Source: Prevotellaceae bacterium UBA2738 | GTDB lineage: Bacteria > Bacteroidota > Bacteroidia > Bacteroidales > Bacteroidaceae | Assembly (NCBI GenBank): GCA_002353585.1 | Contig: DEJW01000009.1 | Location: 48,570 to 73,546, forward strand | Reading direction: 5' to 3' | DNA: 24,977 nt | Shown: one piece after another, positions 1-8,115 of the stretch | Numbering within the stretch: the first letter of the stretch is position 1 | How the letters are laid out: each line of letters opens with the position of its first letter | Made by a program: the position numbers and the translations under genes | The notes under the pieces: generated by a model | What the model was told of the DNA's origin: nothing | The model's input: only the letters and a program-made list of their open reading frames with translations | Databases searched by the model: none

Positions 1-1037
1 GTCTTGTCAAATACTGGCAGAGACCATGGCTTTTCTCCCATCTTGTCAGAGCCTTCGCCTGAACCGCCCCAGCAGTTGTTAGGACAGCCATCCTCAGGCA
101 TTGCGCCAAGGGCAGCAGCAAGGTCAACACCCATACGCTCAAGTACGAAGCCGCCACCATTCTTCCAGTATTCCTTCAGTATAGGCAGGGCAGCCATAGC
201 AGCTGTCTCGCTGCTCTTGAAGTCATTGAAATTGCCATAGGCAGGGGTATGACGGTGGAAGAATATCAGCTTACACTCCTTTAGCAGTTCGGCATTGTCG
301 GCAAGTTCGCTAAATGAAACGTATGCTGCACCGGCAATGTTAGCCGTAAGCCACTTGGCAGCAGCTTTCTCCTCCACGTTGAGTTCCTCCACTGTCTCGG
401 CGTTGCCCACGAAGATAGCCACTGGATATTCTATCTGTTCTACGTTGACAGTATATTTCTCCTCAGCAGTATTATCTCTTACGGTGAGCACGAAAGGCTT
501 GGTGAAGTCGCCCCTCGAACCGCTTGCAGGCAGACATTCGGCATCCTCGCTGCACTGAGCTTCAAACTGTGCATTGCTGAGGTCTATACCGCTGCCGCTG
601 GTTACTGACACTGTAACAGTCTTGTTCTCCTCGCTTATGGCACCCTTCACGCCCTCGAGAATGAAGAGCTTGAGCTGTGCCTCGTCATTGCGTACAGCCA
701 GCTGCCAGTCTGTTATCACGTCGCCGTTAGCAATGTGCAGGCTCTGGTCAGCTTGCATATTGATGTGGTCGCCCACCTTCATGTTAGCCTTGGCGCCATC
801 AGAGATTCTCATGCTCGTAATGACCATGTCGCTCTTTTTGTCGAAATCCACAGGCACCTTCACCTTGACAAGGCGCTTCGAAGTGTTTATGGTAGCCTTA
901 TACTGGTCATTGAGAGTAAGCTCCTCAACAGCACAGTCGCCGCTTACGTTTACGCTGCCTGATATGTCGTCAGAACAAGCCGTGAAACCGCAGACTGCTG
1001 CAATAAGGCAGATGACAAATAATATCTTTGTTTTCAT
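1..1037 (-). CDS. SusE-position surface lipoprotein, DUF4960-like (3' part outside window)
   Basis: The first 345 residues are visible; the gene runs off the left edge, so its C-terminus is missing. It starts with a lipoprotein signal ending in GFTAC (Cys21) followed by SDD, which fits an outer-membrane lipoprotein. Residues from about 25 to 195 look like beta-rich modules of the kind found in SusE/SGBP proteins and DUF5018. From about residue 200 a different, alpha/beta-like domain begins (AIFVGNAET, then KLIFFHRHTPAYG), which I read as DUF4960-like. It follows susD by 37 nt on the same strand, the usual place for a surface glycan-binding protein. DUF4960 proteins are known from fructan loci, so levan or inulin is a plausible ligand, but this is inference. 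Role as surface glycan-binding lipoprotein is likely; the exact family is moderately sure. Confidence 0.75.
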   Translation of the reverse strand, partial: MKTKILFVICLIAAVCGFTACSDDISGSVNVSGDCAVEELTLNDQYKATINTSKRLVKVKVPVDFDKKSDMVITSMRISDGAKANMKVGDHINMQADQSLHIANGDVITDWQLAVRNDEAQLKLFILEGVKGAISEENKTVTVSVTSGSGIDLSNAQFEAQCSEDAECLPASGSRGDFTKPFVLTVRDNTAEEKYTVNVEQIEYPVAIFVGNAETVEELNVEEKAAAKWLTANIAGAAYVSFSELADNAELLKECKLIFFHRHTPAYGNFNDFKSSETAAMAALPILKEYWKNGGGFVLERMGVDLAAALGAMPEDGCPNNCWGGSGEGSDKMGEKPWSLPVFDK

Positions 1038-1074
1038 AATGCTTATCGTTATTTAGTGAATTTATGAATACGGT

Positions 1075-2817
1075 TTACCAGCCGCCGATGTTCTGCTTAT
1101 AGTGACCGTTAGAAGCAGCAATCTGCTCGTCAGGTATAGGCAGATACTCATTCTTGTTCTTTGTGAAATAAGCGCCTGTGAGGAAGTTCAGCCTCTTGCT
1201 CTCCTCGTTATAGAACTTGTTGATAACCTGTTCGGCATCACCCCAGCGCACGAGGTCGAAGAAGCGTTCGCTCTCCATAGCCAGTTCCAGACGGCGTTCC
1301 ATCTTGATAATCTTCATTGCCTCGTCTTTGCTGTAGCTGCCCTCATACATGCCCACTGCGTAGTGAACGTTATATTTTGCGGCATACTTGGCAACGATGC
1401 TGCTGGTCTTCATGTCGAGAGCACGCTGGCGCACACGGTTGACCAACTTGATAGCCTCAGGGGTATTGCCGAGCTGTGCCAGAGCCTCTGCACGCATGAG
1501 CAACACGTCGGCATAGCGGAACACTATGCGGTTCATAGAGCTTGCTATCTGGTTGTCGGCATTGAAGAGATATTTGTCGAGCAGTGCTGGGTCAACGTTC
1601 TGCTTCAGCGAAACGAAGTAGCCGTAGGTGCCGTTGGCACGTCCCCAGTTCTTGCTTTCAGACATCATATATTTCTCATTAAACATATAAGGTGTGCCCG
1701 GTAAGCCCACAGTAACGAAGAGTCGTGGGTCAACGGTCTGAGGTGAACCTACCTCGTAGTCCTCTTCATAGAAATTATCGAGTAAAGGCATTCCGTCAGC
1801 ATCTGTGCGGTAAGCATCAACCAGATTGTGTGAAGGCTTGTAGAAGTCACATCCAGCATCGAGCACACCCTGCACACAAGGTACTATCAGACGGTTGGAG
1901 AAGTTGAGGTTGCCGTATGTGGTACCGTCATTCTTAGAGTACTGTACAGCCCAGAGGCACTCCTTGCCGTTCTCATACTCCTCCTCAGGACGGAAGTTGT
2001 TGTGCAGATCGCCCTCCATGTCGTAACCTGTGAAGATAGAAGGGTCGGTATAGTCCACAACCTTCTGCAGTTCCTTCTCGTTGATAGAAGTAACGGCGTG
2101 TGTGGTCTCGTCGTCCTGATGATAAGCCTTGTAGAGATAGACCTTAGCAAGGAATGCTGCACATGCAGCCTTGGTAGGACGTCCCTTCTCAGCCTGAGTA
2201 GCAGGCAGTACGGCATAGGCATCTTCAAGGTCGTTGATTATCTGCTGCCAACCCTCGTCGTTGGTGTATTCGCGATTGCTGAGGTTCTCGTAGTCCTGTG
2301 CTGTCATGTTGAGTTTGTTGACAAACGGGATGAACTTAAACAGACGCTTCAGCTGGAAGTGACCGTAAGCCCTGAGGAATTTCATCTCTGCCGTGCGCTG
2401 CTTTATCACATCATTGTTCTGGTCAGCCTCTGACAGCATGTCGAGAGACAAAGAAACGCGTGAGAGATACTTATAGAATCGGGTCCAGATAGAAGCGTAT
2501 GGCCAGTCGGTGGTCATAATGCCTACGCCCTTCTCCATATCATGGAATACGGCACCGTCAGAATAAGCTGCTCCACCCACGAAAGCGTCGTCGGAGCGAG
2601 TGTCATAGTTCCACAGAGAGAAAGAAGCATTCATATCCTCTATGGAGAGCAGTCCTGCGTATGCAGAAATTATCACATTATCTACATACTTAGGGTTCTT
2701 TACCTCGTCCTGAGTGAGCGTAGCCTGTGGTACCTGCTCGTTGAGGAAGTCGGAACAGGACACAAAGAATGCAGATTGCACCAATAAGAGTGCTGCGCCT
2801 ATATATTTTGTTTTCAT
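1075..2817 (-). CDS. susD: SusD/RagB-family outer-membrane nutrient-binding lipoprotein
   Basis: This 580-residue protein is the surface lipoprotein that caps a SusC transporter and binds the glycan. The start at 2817 was chosen over the in-frame ATG at 2850 because it gives a clean lipoprotein signal, MKTKYIGAALLLVQSAFFVSC, with the acylated Cys at residue 21; the longer form would start inside the susC coding sequence. SusD features are visible: an N-terminal SDFLNE after the Cys, TPR-like helices including AEMKFLRAYGHFQLKRLF, the conserved RYADVLLMRAEALAQLG segment, the ERRLELAMESERFFDLVRWG motif, and a C-terminal YLPIPDEQI. It lies 19 nt after susC and surely shares its transcript. The ligand cannot be read from sequence; a fructan is suggested only by the neighbours. 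Confidence 0.95.
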   Translation of the reverse strand: MKTKYIGAALLLVQSAFFVSCSDFLNEQVPQATLTQDEVKNPKYVDNVIISAYAGLLSIEDMNASFSLWNYDTRSDDAFVGGAAYSDGAVFHDMEKGVGIMTTDWPYASIWTRFYKYLSRVSLSLDMLSEADQNNDVIKQRTAEMKFLRAYGHFQLKRLFKFIPFVNKLNMTAQDYENLSNREYTNDEGWQQIINDLEDAYAVLPATQAEKGRPTKAACAAFLAKVYLYKAYHQDDETTHAVTSINEKELQKVVDYTDPSIFTGYDMEGDLHNNFRPEEEYENGKECLWAVQYSKNDGTTYGNLNFSNRLIVPCVQGVLDAGCDFYKPSHNLVDAYRTDADGMPLLDNFYEEDYEVGSPQTVDPRLFVTVGLPGTPYMFNEKYMMSESKNWGRANGTYGYFVSLKQNVDPALLDKYLFNADNQIASSMNRIVFRYADVLLMRAEALAQLGNTPEAIKLVNRVRQRALDMKTSSIVAKYAAKYNVHYAVGMYEGSYSKDEAMKIIKMERRLELAMESERFFDLVRWGDAEQVINKFYNEESKRLNFLTGAYFTKNKNEYLPIPDEQIAASNGHYKQNIGGW

Positions 2818-2836
2818 AATTGTCAGTTTTTTAGGT

Positions 2837-5800
2837 TTAGAACGAAACATTTACTCCGAATGTAAGATTGAGAGGTACAGGATAGTCAAATCCCTTCTTA
2901 GAGTATCCTGCTCCCACGAAGTTCTCAGGGTCGGTGCCAGAGAAGTTCTTGCTCTTGATAGTAAGCAGGTTCTGGGCTGAGAGATAGAGACGAATGCGCT
3001 CCAGACTCAGTTTTGCCACAGTCTTCTTAGGCAGGTTGTAGCCTATCTGCACGTTGCGCAGCTTGGCATACGAACCATTCTCCACAAAATAGGTTGACAT
3101 ACGTCCCTCTTTGTTGCTGTCTGAGTTGGTGAGGGCTGGTATATCACTGCCAGGATTGGAAGGACTCCATGCATCGAGCACTCTGTCACCCTTGTTCAGG
3201 TAAGGCATGTTGGTAGCAGCGTTGGTGCTTGCCCAGAAGTCAGTCTGTGTCTTCAGGGCATAGGTGTTGGCATCAACGCCCTGTACACCCTGCCAGAACA
3301 TGGTGAAGTCCCAGTCCTTATATTGCAGATATACGTTCAAACCCCAGCAGAGTTTTGGTGTAGGGTTGAATATCCATGTCTGGTCGTCCTCGGTTATCTT
3401 GCCATCGTGGTTCAGGTCGGCATAGCGTATGCGACCGATGCCTGCTCCTTCCTGATAAGCATGGTTGGCAATCTCTTCCTGACTCTTGAAAATACCATCT
3501 GCTACATAGCCCACTACCGAGCCCATTGCGTGACCTACAACGCTCAGTTTACTGTTGCCGCCATATACGCCGCTTGCGGCTACCGTGCCAGGCAGTTTAG
3601 TTATCTCGTTGGTGTATTTGCTGAGGTTGCCGTTGATGTCCCATGACAGTCCGTAAGAGGTTTTGTGACGATAGCCTAAGGTGAGTTCCCAACCTACGTT
3701 CTTCACCTCACCTGCGTTTATCCACTGGTCAGCACCTTCACCCATAGCGCCGATGCCTTTCATCAGCAGCAGAATGTCGGTAGTCTTCTTGTGGAACCAG
3801 TCGAATGAACCGTAAATCTCATTATGCAATACAGCGAAGTCGAGACCTATGTTGTGCTGTGTGGTGGTCTCCCACTTAATGTCTTCGTTGCCACGCTGTG
3901 TGCGTACGTAGCCGCTGCCAAGTATAGCACCGCCGTTGCTGCCTGCTATGTCGTAGGTAGAACCTGCAGGAGCATCGCCATCCCACAGTTCTGTTGATAC
4001 TACTGGCGCGTAGAGGGTATAGCGTGCAGTGTTGGAAATTTCAGAGTTACCCGTCTTACCCCATGAGTAGCGTATCTTCAGATTGTCGAGCCATCCAGAG
4101 GTAGGCTTCATAAACTTCTCCTGAGAGATGCGCCAGCCAGCACTCACTGATGGGAAGGTACCATACTGGTTGTTCTTACCGAAGCGGCTTGAGCCATCCC
4201 TACGCAGGGTGAATGAGCCAAGGTACTTGTCGTCGTATGTATAGTTAACTTTGCCGAAGAATGATACCAGTGAGAAACCGTCGCCAGAACCCTTGGCAAG
4301 CTGACGTCCTGTACCTGCTGAAGGCCACATGAAGTCGGTGTTCAGAATAGCTTGCTCATAGCGCTTTGCGCTGGTCCAGTTGGTATTTTGACGGTTTACC
4401 TCCATACCTATCATGGCATCGCCTCTGTGCTTGCCTATCTCAAGGTTGTAGGTAGCAATGGCGTTCCACATCCAGCGCATCCAGTGTTCCTGTTTGTTCT
4501 CGGCAGCTGTCTCAAGGTTTCTCTTCTTACCATTTATAATAGGATAGGTAAGGAAACGCTGCTGCTTCTGTGTATAGTCCATACCGAATGTGGTGCGCAG
4601 CATGAGGTTCTTCATAGGTGTCACGCTGAGGTGCACATCGCCAAAGGCACGCCACTGTGTGTATTCGTTGTCCTTATTGCGGCTGAGAGTGCTCAGAGGG
4701 TTCTCACGCTCAAAGTACAAACCTAATGTCTGGGCATACTCTCCGTTCTCTGCATATATAGGGTAGTTAGGATTGAACTGCAAGGCGTTCTCTATAATGT
4801 CGCCAGGAGCATCCACGCCCGTTGTACGGTTGATGGTGAAGTTTTCGCCAATCACCACCTTGTCGCCAAATAGTTTGTAGTCGCTGTTGGCACGAGCTGA
4901 GAGACGGCTGAACTGGGTGTCCTTGATGGTACCGAGGTTTTTGTAGTAACCGATTGAGAAGAAAGAGTTACCCCTCTCCGAACCGTTGCTGACAGAGAGG
5001 TTATATTGCTGTACTACGCCCGTGCGTGTAACCTCATTAAACCAGTCGGTGTCACCGCTGCGCACTGTTGCTTCATCGTCCAGATAACGATTCATGGTCA
5101 GTCCGTAGAACTGGGGATTGCCATTGCCGTCATAACCCCAATTGAAGTTATAGCCTAAGTCGTTACCCTTGATGTTAGGGTCTTCACCATCGTTTACCAA
5201 AGCCTGCCACAGGGTTTTGCCCCACTGACTTGCATTCAGCGTCTTGATTCTGTTGTTAAAGAAAGAAGCTGCAATGCTGGCGTCGAAGTTCACCTTAACT
5301 TTGCCTTCCTTACCCTTCTTGGTGGTGATGATAATCACACCATTGGCAGCACGAGAACCGTAGATGCTGGCTGATGCAGCATCCTTCAACACCTGAATAG
5401 ACTCTATATCGTTGCCGTTCAGTTCGTGCATACCGCCCTTGGTGGGCACACCGTCGATGATGTAGAGAGGGTCGTTGTCATTCAGAGTACCCATACCACG
5501 AATGCGAACAACTGCAGAGCCTGAAGGATTACCGTCAGCTGCAATGTTTACACCAGGCACACGACCCTGAAGTGCTTTCATAGGGTTGTTTTCGTTCTGC
5601 TTGGCAAGCTCGTCAACGCTTACCACTGATACGGCACCTGTCAGGTCAGCCTTACGCTGGGTGGTATAACCTGTTACCACTACCTCGTTCAGTGTCTGCA
5701 CGTCGTCCTTCATCACTACTCTCATGTTGTTCTGGGCTGGCAATTCTTGCTTGTCATAACCCACATAGCTGAAGACGAGCGTTTTGCCTGCCTCCACTTT

Positions 5801-5989
5801 CAGTTTGAAGTTACCGTCATAGTCGGTCACTGTACCTGTTGCAGCGCTGCCCTTTACTACTACTGTAGCGCCAATGATTGGTTCGCCTTGCGAGTCAACC
5901 ACCGTACCCGTAATGTCACTCTGGGCAAACACCATGGTGCAGAGCATCACTGCCAGTAAGCTCATAACCAGTCGTTTCGTTTGTTCCAT
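2837..5989 (-). CDS. susC: SusC/RagA-family TonB-dependent outer-membrane glycan transporter
   Basis: This 1050-residue protein imports oligosaccharides through the outer membrane using TonB energy, in complex with SusD. It has a signal peptide (residues 1-22, ending VFAQ), a carboxypeptidase-regulatory-like beta domain at about 24-105 (ITGTVVDSQGEPIIGATV), a TonB-box region LNEVVVTGY at about 100-115, a plug domain to about 225 with VRIRGMGTLNDNDPLYIIDG and ASIYGSRAANGVIIITTKKG, and a C-terminal beta barrel ending in VNVSF. Length and order are normal for the family. The ATG lies about 52 nt below a candidate promoter, with an AT-rich leader and no Shine-Dalgarno match, as is usual in Bacteroidetes. 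It is the first gene of the susCD-lipoprotein unit and lies directly downstream of the regulator gene. Confidence 0.97.
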   Translation of the reverse strand: MEQTKRLVMSLLAVMLCTMVFAQSDITGTVVDSQGEPIIGATVVVKGSAATGTVTDYDGNFKLKVEAGKTLVFSYVGYDKQELPAQNNMRVVMKDDVQTLNEVVVTGYTTQRKADLTGAVSVVSVDELAKQNENNPMKALQGRVPGVNIAADGNPSGSAVVRIRGMGTLNDNDPLYIIDGVPTKGGMHELNGNDIESIQVLKDAASASIYGSRAANGVIIITTKKGKEGKVKVNFDASIAASFFNNRIKTLNASQWGKTLWQALVNDGEDPNIKGNDLGYNFNWGYDGNGNPQFYGLTMNRYLDDEATVRSGDTDWFNEVTRTGVVQQYNLSVSNGSERGNSFFSIGYYKNLGTIKDTQFSRLSARANSDYKLFGDKVVIGENFTINRTTGVDAPGDIIENALQFNPNYPIYAENGEYAQTLGLYFERENPLSTLSRNKDNEYTQWRAFGDVHLSVTPMKNLMLRTTFGMDYTQKQQRFLTYPIINGKKRNLETAAENKQEHWMRWMWNAIATYNLEIGKHRGDAMIGMEVNRQNTNWTSAKRYEQAILNTDFMWPSAGTGRQLAKGSGDGFSLVSFFGKVNYTYDDKYLGSFTLRRDGSSRFGKNNQYGTFPSVSAGWRISQEKFMKPTSGWLDNLKIRYSWGKTGNSEISNTARYTLYAPVVSTELWDGDAPAGSTYDIAGSNGGAILGSGYVRTQRGNEDIKWETTTQHNIGLDFAVLHNEIYGSFDWFHKKTTDILLLMKGIGAMGEGADQWINAGEVKNVGWELTLGYRHKTSYGLSWDINGNLSKYTNEITKLPGTVAASGVYGGNSKLSVVGHAMGSVVGYVADGIFKSQEEIANHAYQEGAGIGRIRYADLNHDGKITEDDQTWIFNPTPKLCWGLNVYLQYKDWDFTMFWQGVQGVDANTYALKTQTDFWASTNAATNMPYLNKGDRVLDAWSPSNPGSDIPALTNSDSNKEGRMSTYFVENGSYAKLRNVQIGYNLPKKTVAKLSLERIRLYLSAQNLLTIKSKNFSGTDPENFVGAGYSKKGFDYPVPLNLTFGVNVSF

Positions 5990-6040
5990 TTACTTTAAGG
6001 TTTTAGTTAATACTTTTTGTTGATATATAATGTTTGCTTG

Positions 6041-6048
6041 CAAAAGTA
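6041..6048 (-). promoter_or_regulatory. candidate -7 promoter element of the susC operon
   Basis: Reading the minus strand, TACTTTTG matches the Bacteroidetes -7 consensus TAnnTTTG. The expected -33 element about 20 nt further upstream is poor (TTTTACG near 6068-6073, no TTTG). A weak -33 box is what one expects of an activator-dependent promoter, and the tandem repeat at 6068-6109 overlaps exactly that position. Confidence 0.6.
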
Positions 6049-6067
6049 TTAACATGCGTGCTTTTCA

Positions 6068-6109
6068 CGTAAAAAATATCGTTCACTCCGTAAAAAAAAT
6101 GTTTCATGC
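6068..6109 (-). promoter_or_regulatory. 21-bp tandem direct repeat, candidate operator for the PUL regulator
   Basis: Two copies of a 21-bp sequence lie head to tail at 6068-6088 and 6089-6109. They match at 16 of 21 positions; both begin CGTAAAAAA and share TTCA at units 15-18 on the plus strand. The copies are two helical turns apart and abut the susC promoter, with the nearer copy covering the -33 region. AraC-family activators typically bind tandem direct repeats placed this way. Binding by the neighbouring regulator is an inference. Confidence 0.55.
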
Positions 6110-6120
6110 AACATTTTTAC
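6090..6120 (-). terminator. possible intrinsic terminator of the regulator gene
   Basis: On the minus strand, about 30 nt after the regulator stop codon, AAAAATGTT and AACATTTTT can pair around a six-base loop and run into further T residues. The stem is AT-rich, so the terminator would be modest. Its distal arm overlaps the second copy of the 21-bp repeat, so the same bases may serve as both terminator and operator. Confidence 0.4.
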
Positions 6121-6148
6121 AACGAAATGAACGAAAAATCACAATCTT

Positions 6149-7669
6149 TCAATCTTCAACTTTCCTCACCTCTCCTGGCACCATACCAAACTCGTCTTTG
6201 AAGCATTTGGTGAAGTATGATGGAGCAGAGAAACCTACGGCGTAGGCTACCTCAGACACGCTTTTGTCTGTTGTAAGCAGCAGTTCGTAGGCACGTTTTA
6301 GACGTGTGGTACGCAGCAGTTCCACTGGTGATGAGCCTGTTACTGCCTTCACTTTGCGGTATAGTTGGGTGCGACTGAGATTCATGTACGCAGCCAGGTC
6401 GTCAATGCTCAGGTCGCTGTCGTCCATGTGTGCCTCCACACATTCGCGGAATTTTGAAAAAAATCCCATTTCAGCGCTCTCTTTGTCTTCCGTATCCGCT
6501 ATTGAGTCCATATTCCACAGTGTGTTAGCCACACGTTCCCTCTGCATACTCACTTTTCTCAGGTAATACAGGTAGAACAGCACAAACACTACTATCAGCA
6601 GCACTATTATGCCAAGTGTCATCCAGTTTACCATGCGTTGGGCATCCAGTTCCTGCATGTATGAGTTTGCCTTGTCATGCAGCAGGTTGAGTCTGTCTGA
6701 CTGCCTCTTTATTTCCTCACTCTCCATCAACAGCGCCTTGGCATTGTCGTGGGTAACCATAGCCGATATCAGCAGCGTATCCTTTTTGTAAGGTTTGCCC
6801 TCCAGTATGCGCATCGCCAGATCAAGGAGCATATCGCCGCGCGTAGGGTAGATAAACGATGCTTCGAGTAGAGAGTCGCGCACCTGCTGTATGCCACCGT
6901 CTTTGCCAGGCAGTCCGTCTATGCCACAAAATAAGGGTAGTACTTCGGTACCAGACTCAAGAAACGCTTTTCGTGCTCCCATAGCGGTACGGTCGTTTCC
7001 GCCAAACACCATGTCAATCCTCTCTCCTTTATGCTCGGCAAGCCATTTGCTCGTTGTTTTGTATGCAGTGGGCTCAGTCCAGTCGCCACGCAGCGAAGCG
7101 GCAACCTTTATGCCAGGTGCCTTCTTCAGTGCATCCATCAGTCCGTTGTGCCTCTCTATAGCTGGCGAAGAACCCTCCAGTCCTTGCAATTCCAATATCG
7201 TTCCCTTGCCGTCAAGTTTTGATATGATATATTCGCCCATTACTCGTCCCATCTCGTAGTTGTCGGCGCTCATAGAGGCTGTATATTTGCGGGAACTCGT
7301 CTTGCGCTCAAATACTATCACTGGGATACCCTTGTCGTAAGCACGGTCTATGGCTGGCGATATTGTCTCCACCTGATTAGGTGCTACAATCAGCAGGTCT
7401 ATACCCTCATTTATCAGACTGTCTATCTGCTGAACTTGTCGCTCGTCACTGTCATAGGCAGCAGCAAACTTCACCTCCACATTGTCGTGGAAGTAAGCTC
7501 CCATGCGCAGTTCAGCATTCTGTTTGTCGCGCCATATATCAGCAGAGCATTGCGACACACCCACACGATATTTCTTACTATCTGTGGAGCATGACGTAAT
7601 GCAGATAATGAAGCATACTATATATAATATGTGTAACGGTAAGTAGGTTAGTTTACGTCTTTTGTACAT
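6149..7669 (-). CDS. transmembrane sugar-binding-protein/AraC fusion regulator (no kinase), PUL activator
   Basis: The protein has 506 residues from the chosen start. The in-frame ATGs further upstream were rejected because the promoter -7 box lies at 7701-7708, leaving no room for them in the transcript. Visible parts are: a signal or anchor segment with lipobox-like CITSC (Cys27); a type I periplasmic binding protein domain at about 34-306 (YRVGVSQC, DLLIVAPNQ, GIPVIVFER, MVFGGNDRTAMGARKAF); a short helical stalk; a TM helix at about 349-370; a 35-residue linker; and an AraC-type double HTH at about 406-503 (SIDDLAAYMNLSRTQLYRKV, VSEVAYAVGFSAPSYFTKCF). The binding domain resembles sensors of ribose/fructose type. 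Usual hybrid two-component PUL regulators carry a kinase and receiver in between; both are absent here. Its position just before susC makes it the probable local activator. Confidence 0.88.
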   Translation of the reverse strand: MYKRRKLTYLPLHILYIVCFIICITSCSTDSKKYRVGVSQCSADIWRDKQNAELRMGAYFHDNVEVKFAAAYDSDERQVQQIDSLINEGIDLLIVAPNQVETISPAIDRAYDKGIPVIVFERKTSSRKYTASMSADNYEMGRVMGEYIISKLDGKGTILELQGLEGSSPAIERHNGLMDALKKAPGIKVAASLRGDWTEPTAYKTTSKWLAEHKGERIDMVFGGNDRTAMGARKAFLESGTEVLPLFCGIDGLPGKDGGIQQVRDSLLEASFIYPTRGDMLLDLAMRILEGKPYKKDTLLISAMVTHDNAKALLMESEEIKRQSDRLNLLHDKANSYMQELDAQRMVNWMTLGIIVLLIVVFVLFYLYYLRKVSMQRERVANTLWNMDSIADTEDKESAEMGFFSKFRECVEAHMDDSDLSIDDLAAYMNLSRTQLYRKVKAVTGSSPVELLRTTRLKRAYELLLTTDKSVSEVAYAVGFSAPSYFTKCFKDEFGMVPGEVRKVED

Positions 7670-7700
7670 ATTTCTTGTTTGTTTCTCACAAAAACTCATG

Positions 7701-7732
7701 CAAAGATATATATTATTTTTTAATTCTCCAAA
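7701..7732 (-). promoter_or_regulatory. promoter of the PUL regulator gene
   Basis: On the minus strand TTTG (7729-7732), a 20-nt spacer and TATCTTTG (7701-7708) match the Bacteroidetes -33/-7 consensus well. Transcription would begin near 7694, which excludes the in-frame ATG at 7699 and supports the start at 7669, with a leader of about 25 nt. Confidence 0.75.
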
Positions 7733-7787
7733 CGAATGTGTAGAAAAACGATAGAAAAAAACAGTTTTTCGCGCTTTTAACCTCCTA

Positions 7788-7842
7788 ACCTCCCTAATAG
7801 CTTGCAAGCACCAGTATTTATGCGACTTCACGATAGGGAGGT
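7788..7842. repeat. repeat module, copy 1 (9-bp inverted ends, CCAGTATT core)
   Basis: The module begins ACCTCCCTA and ends TAGGGAGGT, a perfect 9-bp inverted repeat. The interior contains CCAGTATTTATGCG. A second copy at 7996-8049 has the same layout and nearly the same core, so this is a repeated unit and not a chance hairpin. Confidence 0.7.
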
Positions 7843-7852
7843 TGACTCTCCA

Positions 7853-7987
7853 GACCTCCCTGAGAGGTCCCTATAACCTCCCTAAGACCTCCCTTCCCAG
7901 ATTTTGTCAGTGTCCAACTTTTGGGGTGCACTACATTTTGCTTAGGGAGGTCTAAGGGAGGTTAGAGGGAGGTCTGAGGGAGATGTC
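7853..7987. repeat. two inverted blocks of 11-bp repeats forming a potential long hairpin
   Basis: CTCCCT recurs at an exact 11-bp spacing in the left block (7-mers starting at 7855, 7866, 7877, 7888), and AGGGAG recurs at 11 bp in the right block (7944, 7955, 7966, 7977). The blocks are reverse complements with a few mismatches; the inner two units differ by one base each. They could form an imperfect stem of about 44 bp around a loop of about 49 nt (7895-7943). Confidence 0.75.
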
Positions 7988-7995
7988 GACACCCT

Positions 7996-8049
7996 ATCTC
8001 CCTATGCTCAGCCCAGTATTCATGCGGAGTTTGGCAGAATTAGGGAGGT
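7996..8049. repeat. repeat module, copy 2 (inverted ends, CCAGTATT core)
   Basis: The module begins ATCTCCCTA and ends TAGGGAGGT (8 of 9 paired) and contains CCAGTATTCATGCG, one base different from copy 1 at 7788-7842. The two copies are 208 bp apart and bracket the 11-bp inverted blocks. Confidence 0.7.
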
Positions 8050-8115
8050 AGAGGCATAAAAAAGTTCCCTAATAAAAAATAACAGAAATGATAGAGTGAA
8101 ATATTATGAAAAGAT

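Noticed and set aside
2818..2850. SusD start at 2850
   Set aside because: It would overlap the susC end and put eleven charged residues before a perfect lipoprotein signal.
7670..7831. Longer N-terminus of the PUL regulator
   Set aside because: The good promoter at 7701-7732 lies inside the extension, and the extra residues have no signal-like or conserved sequence.
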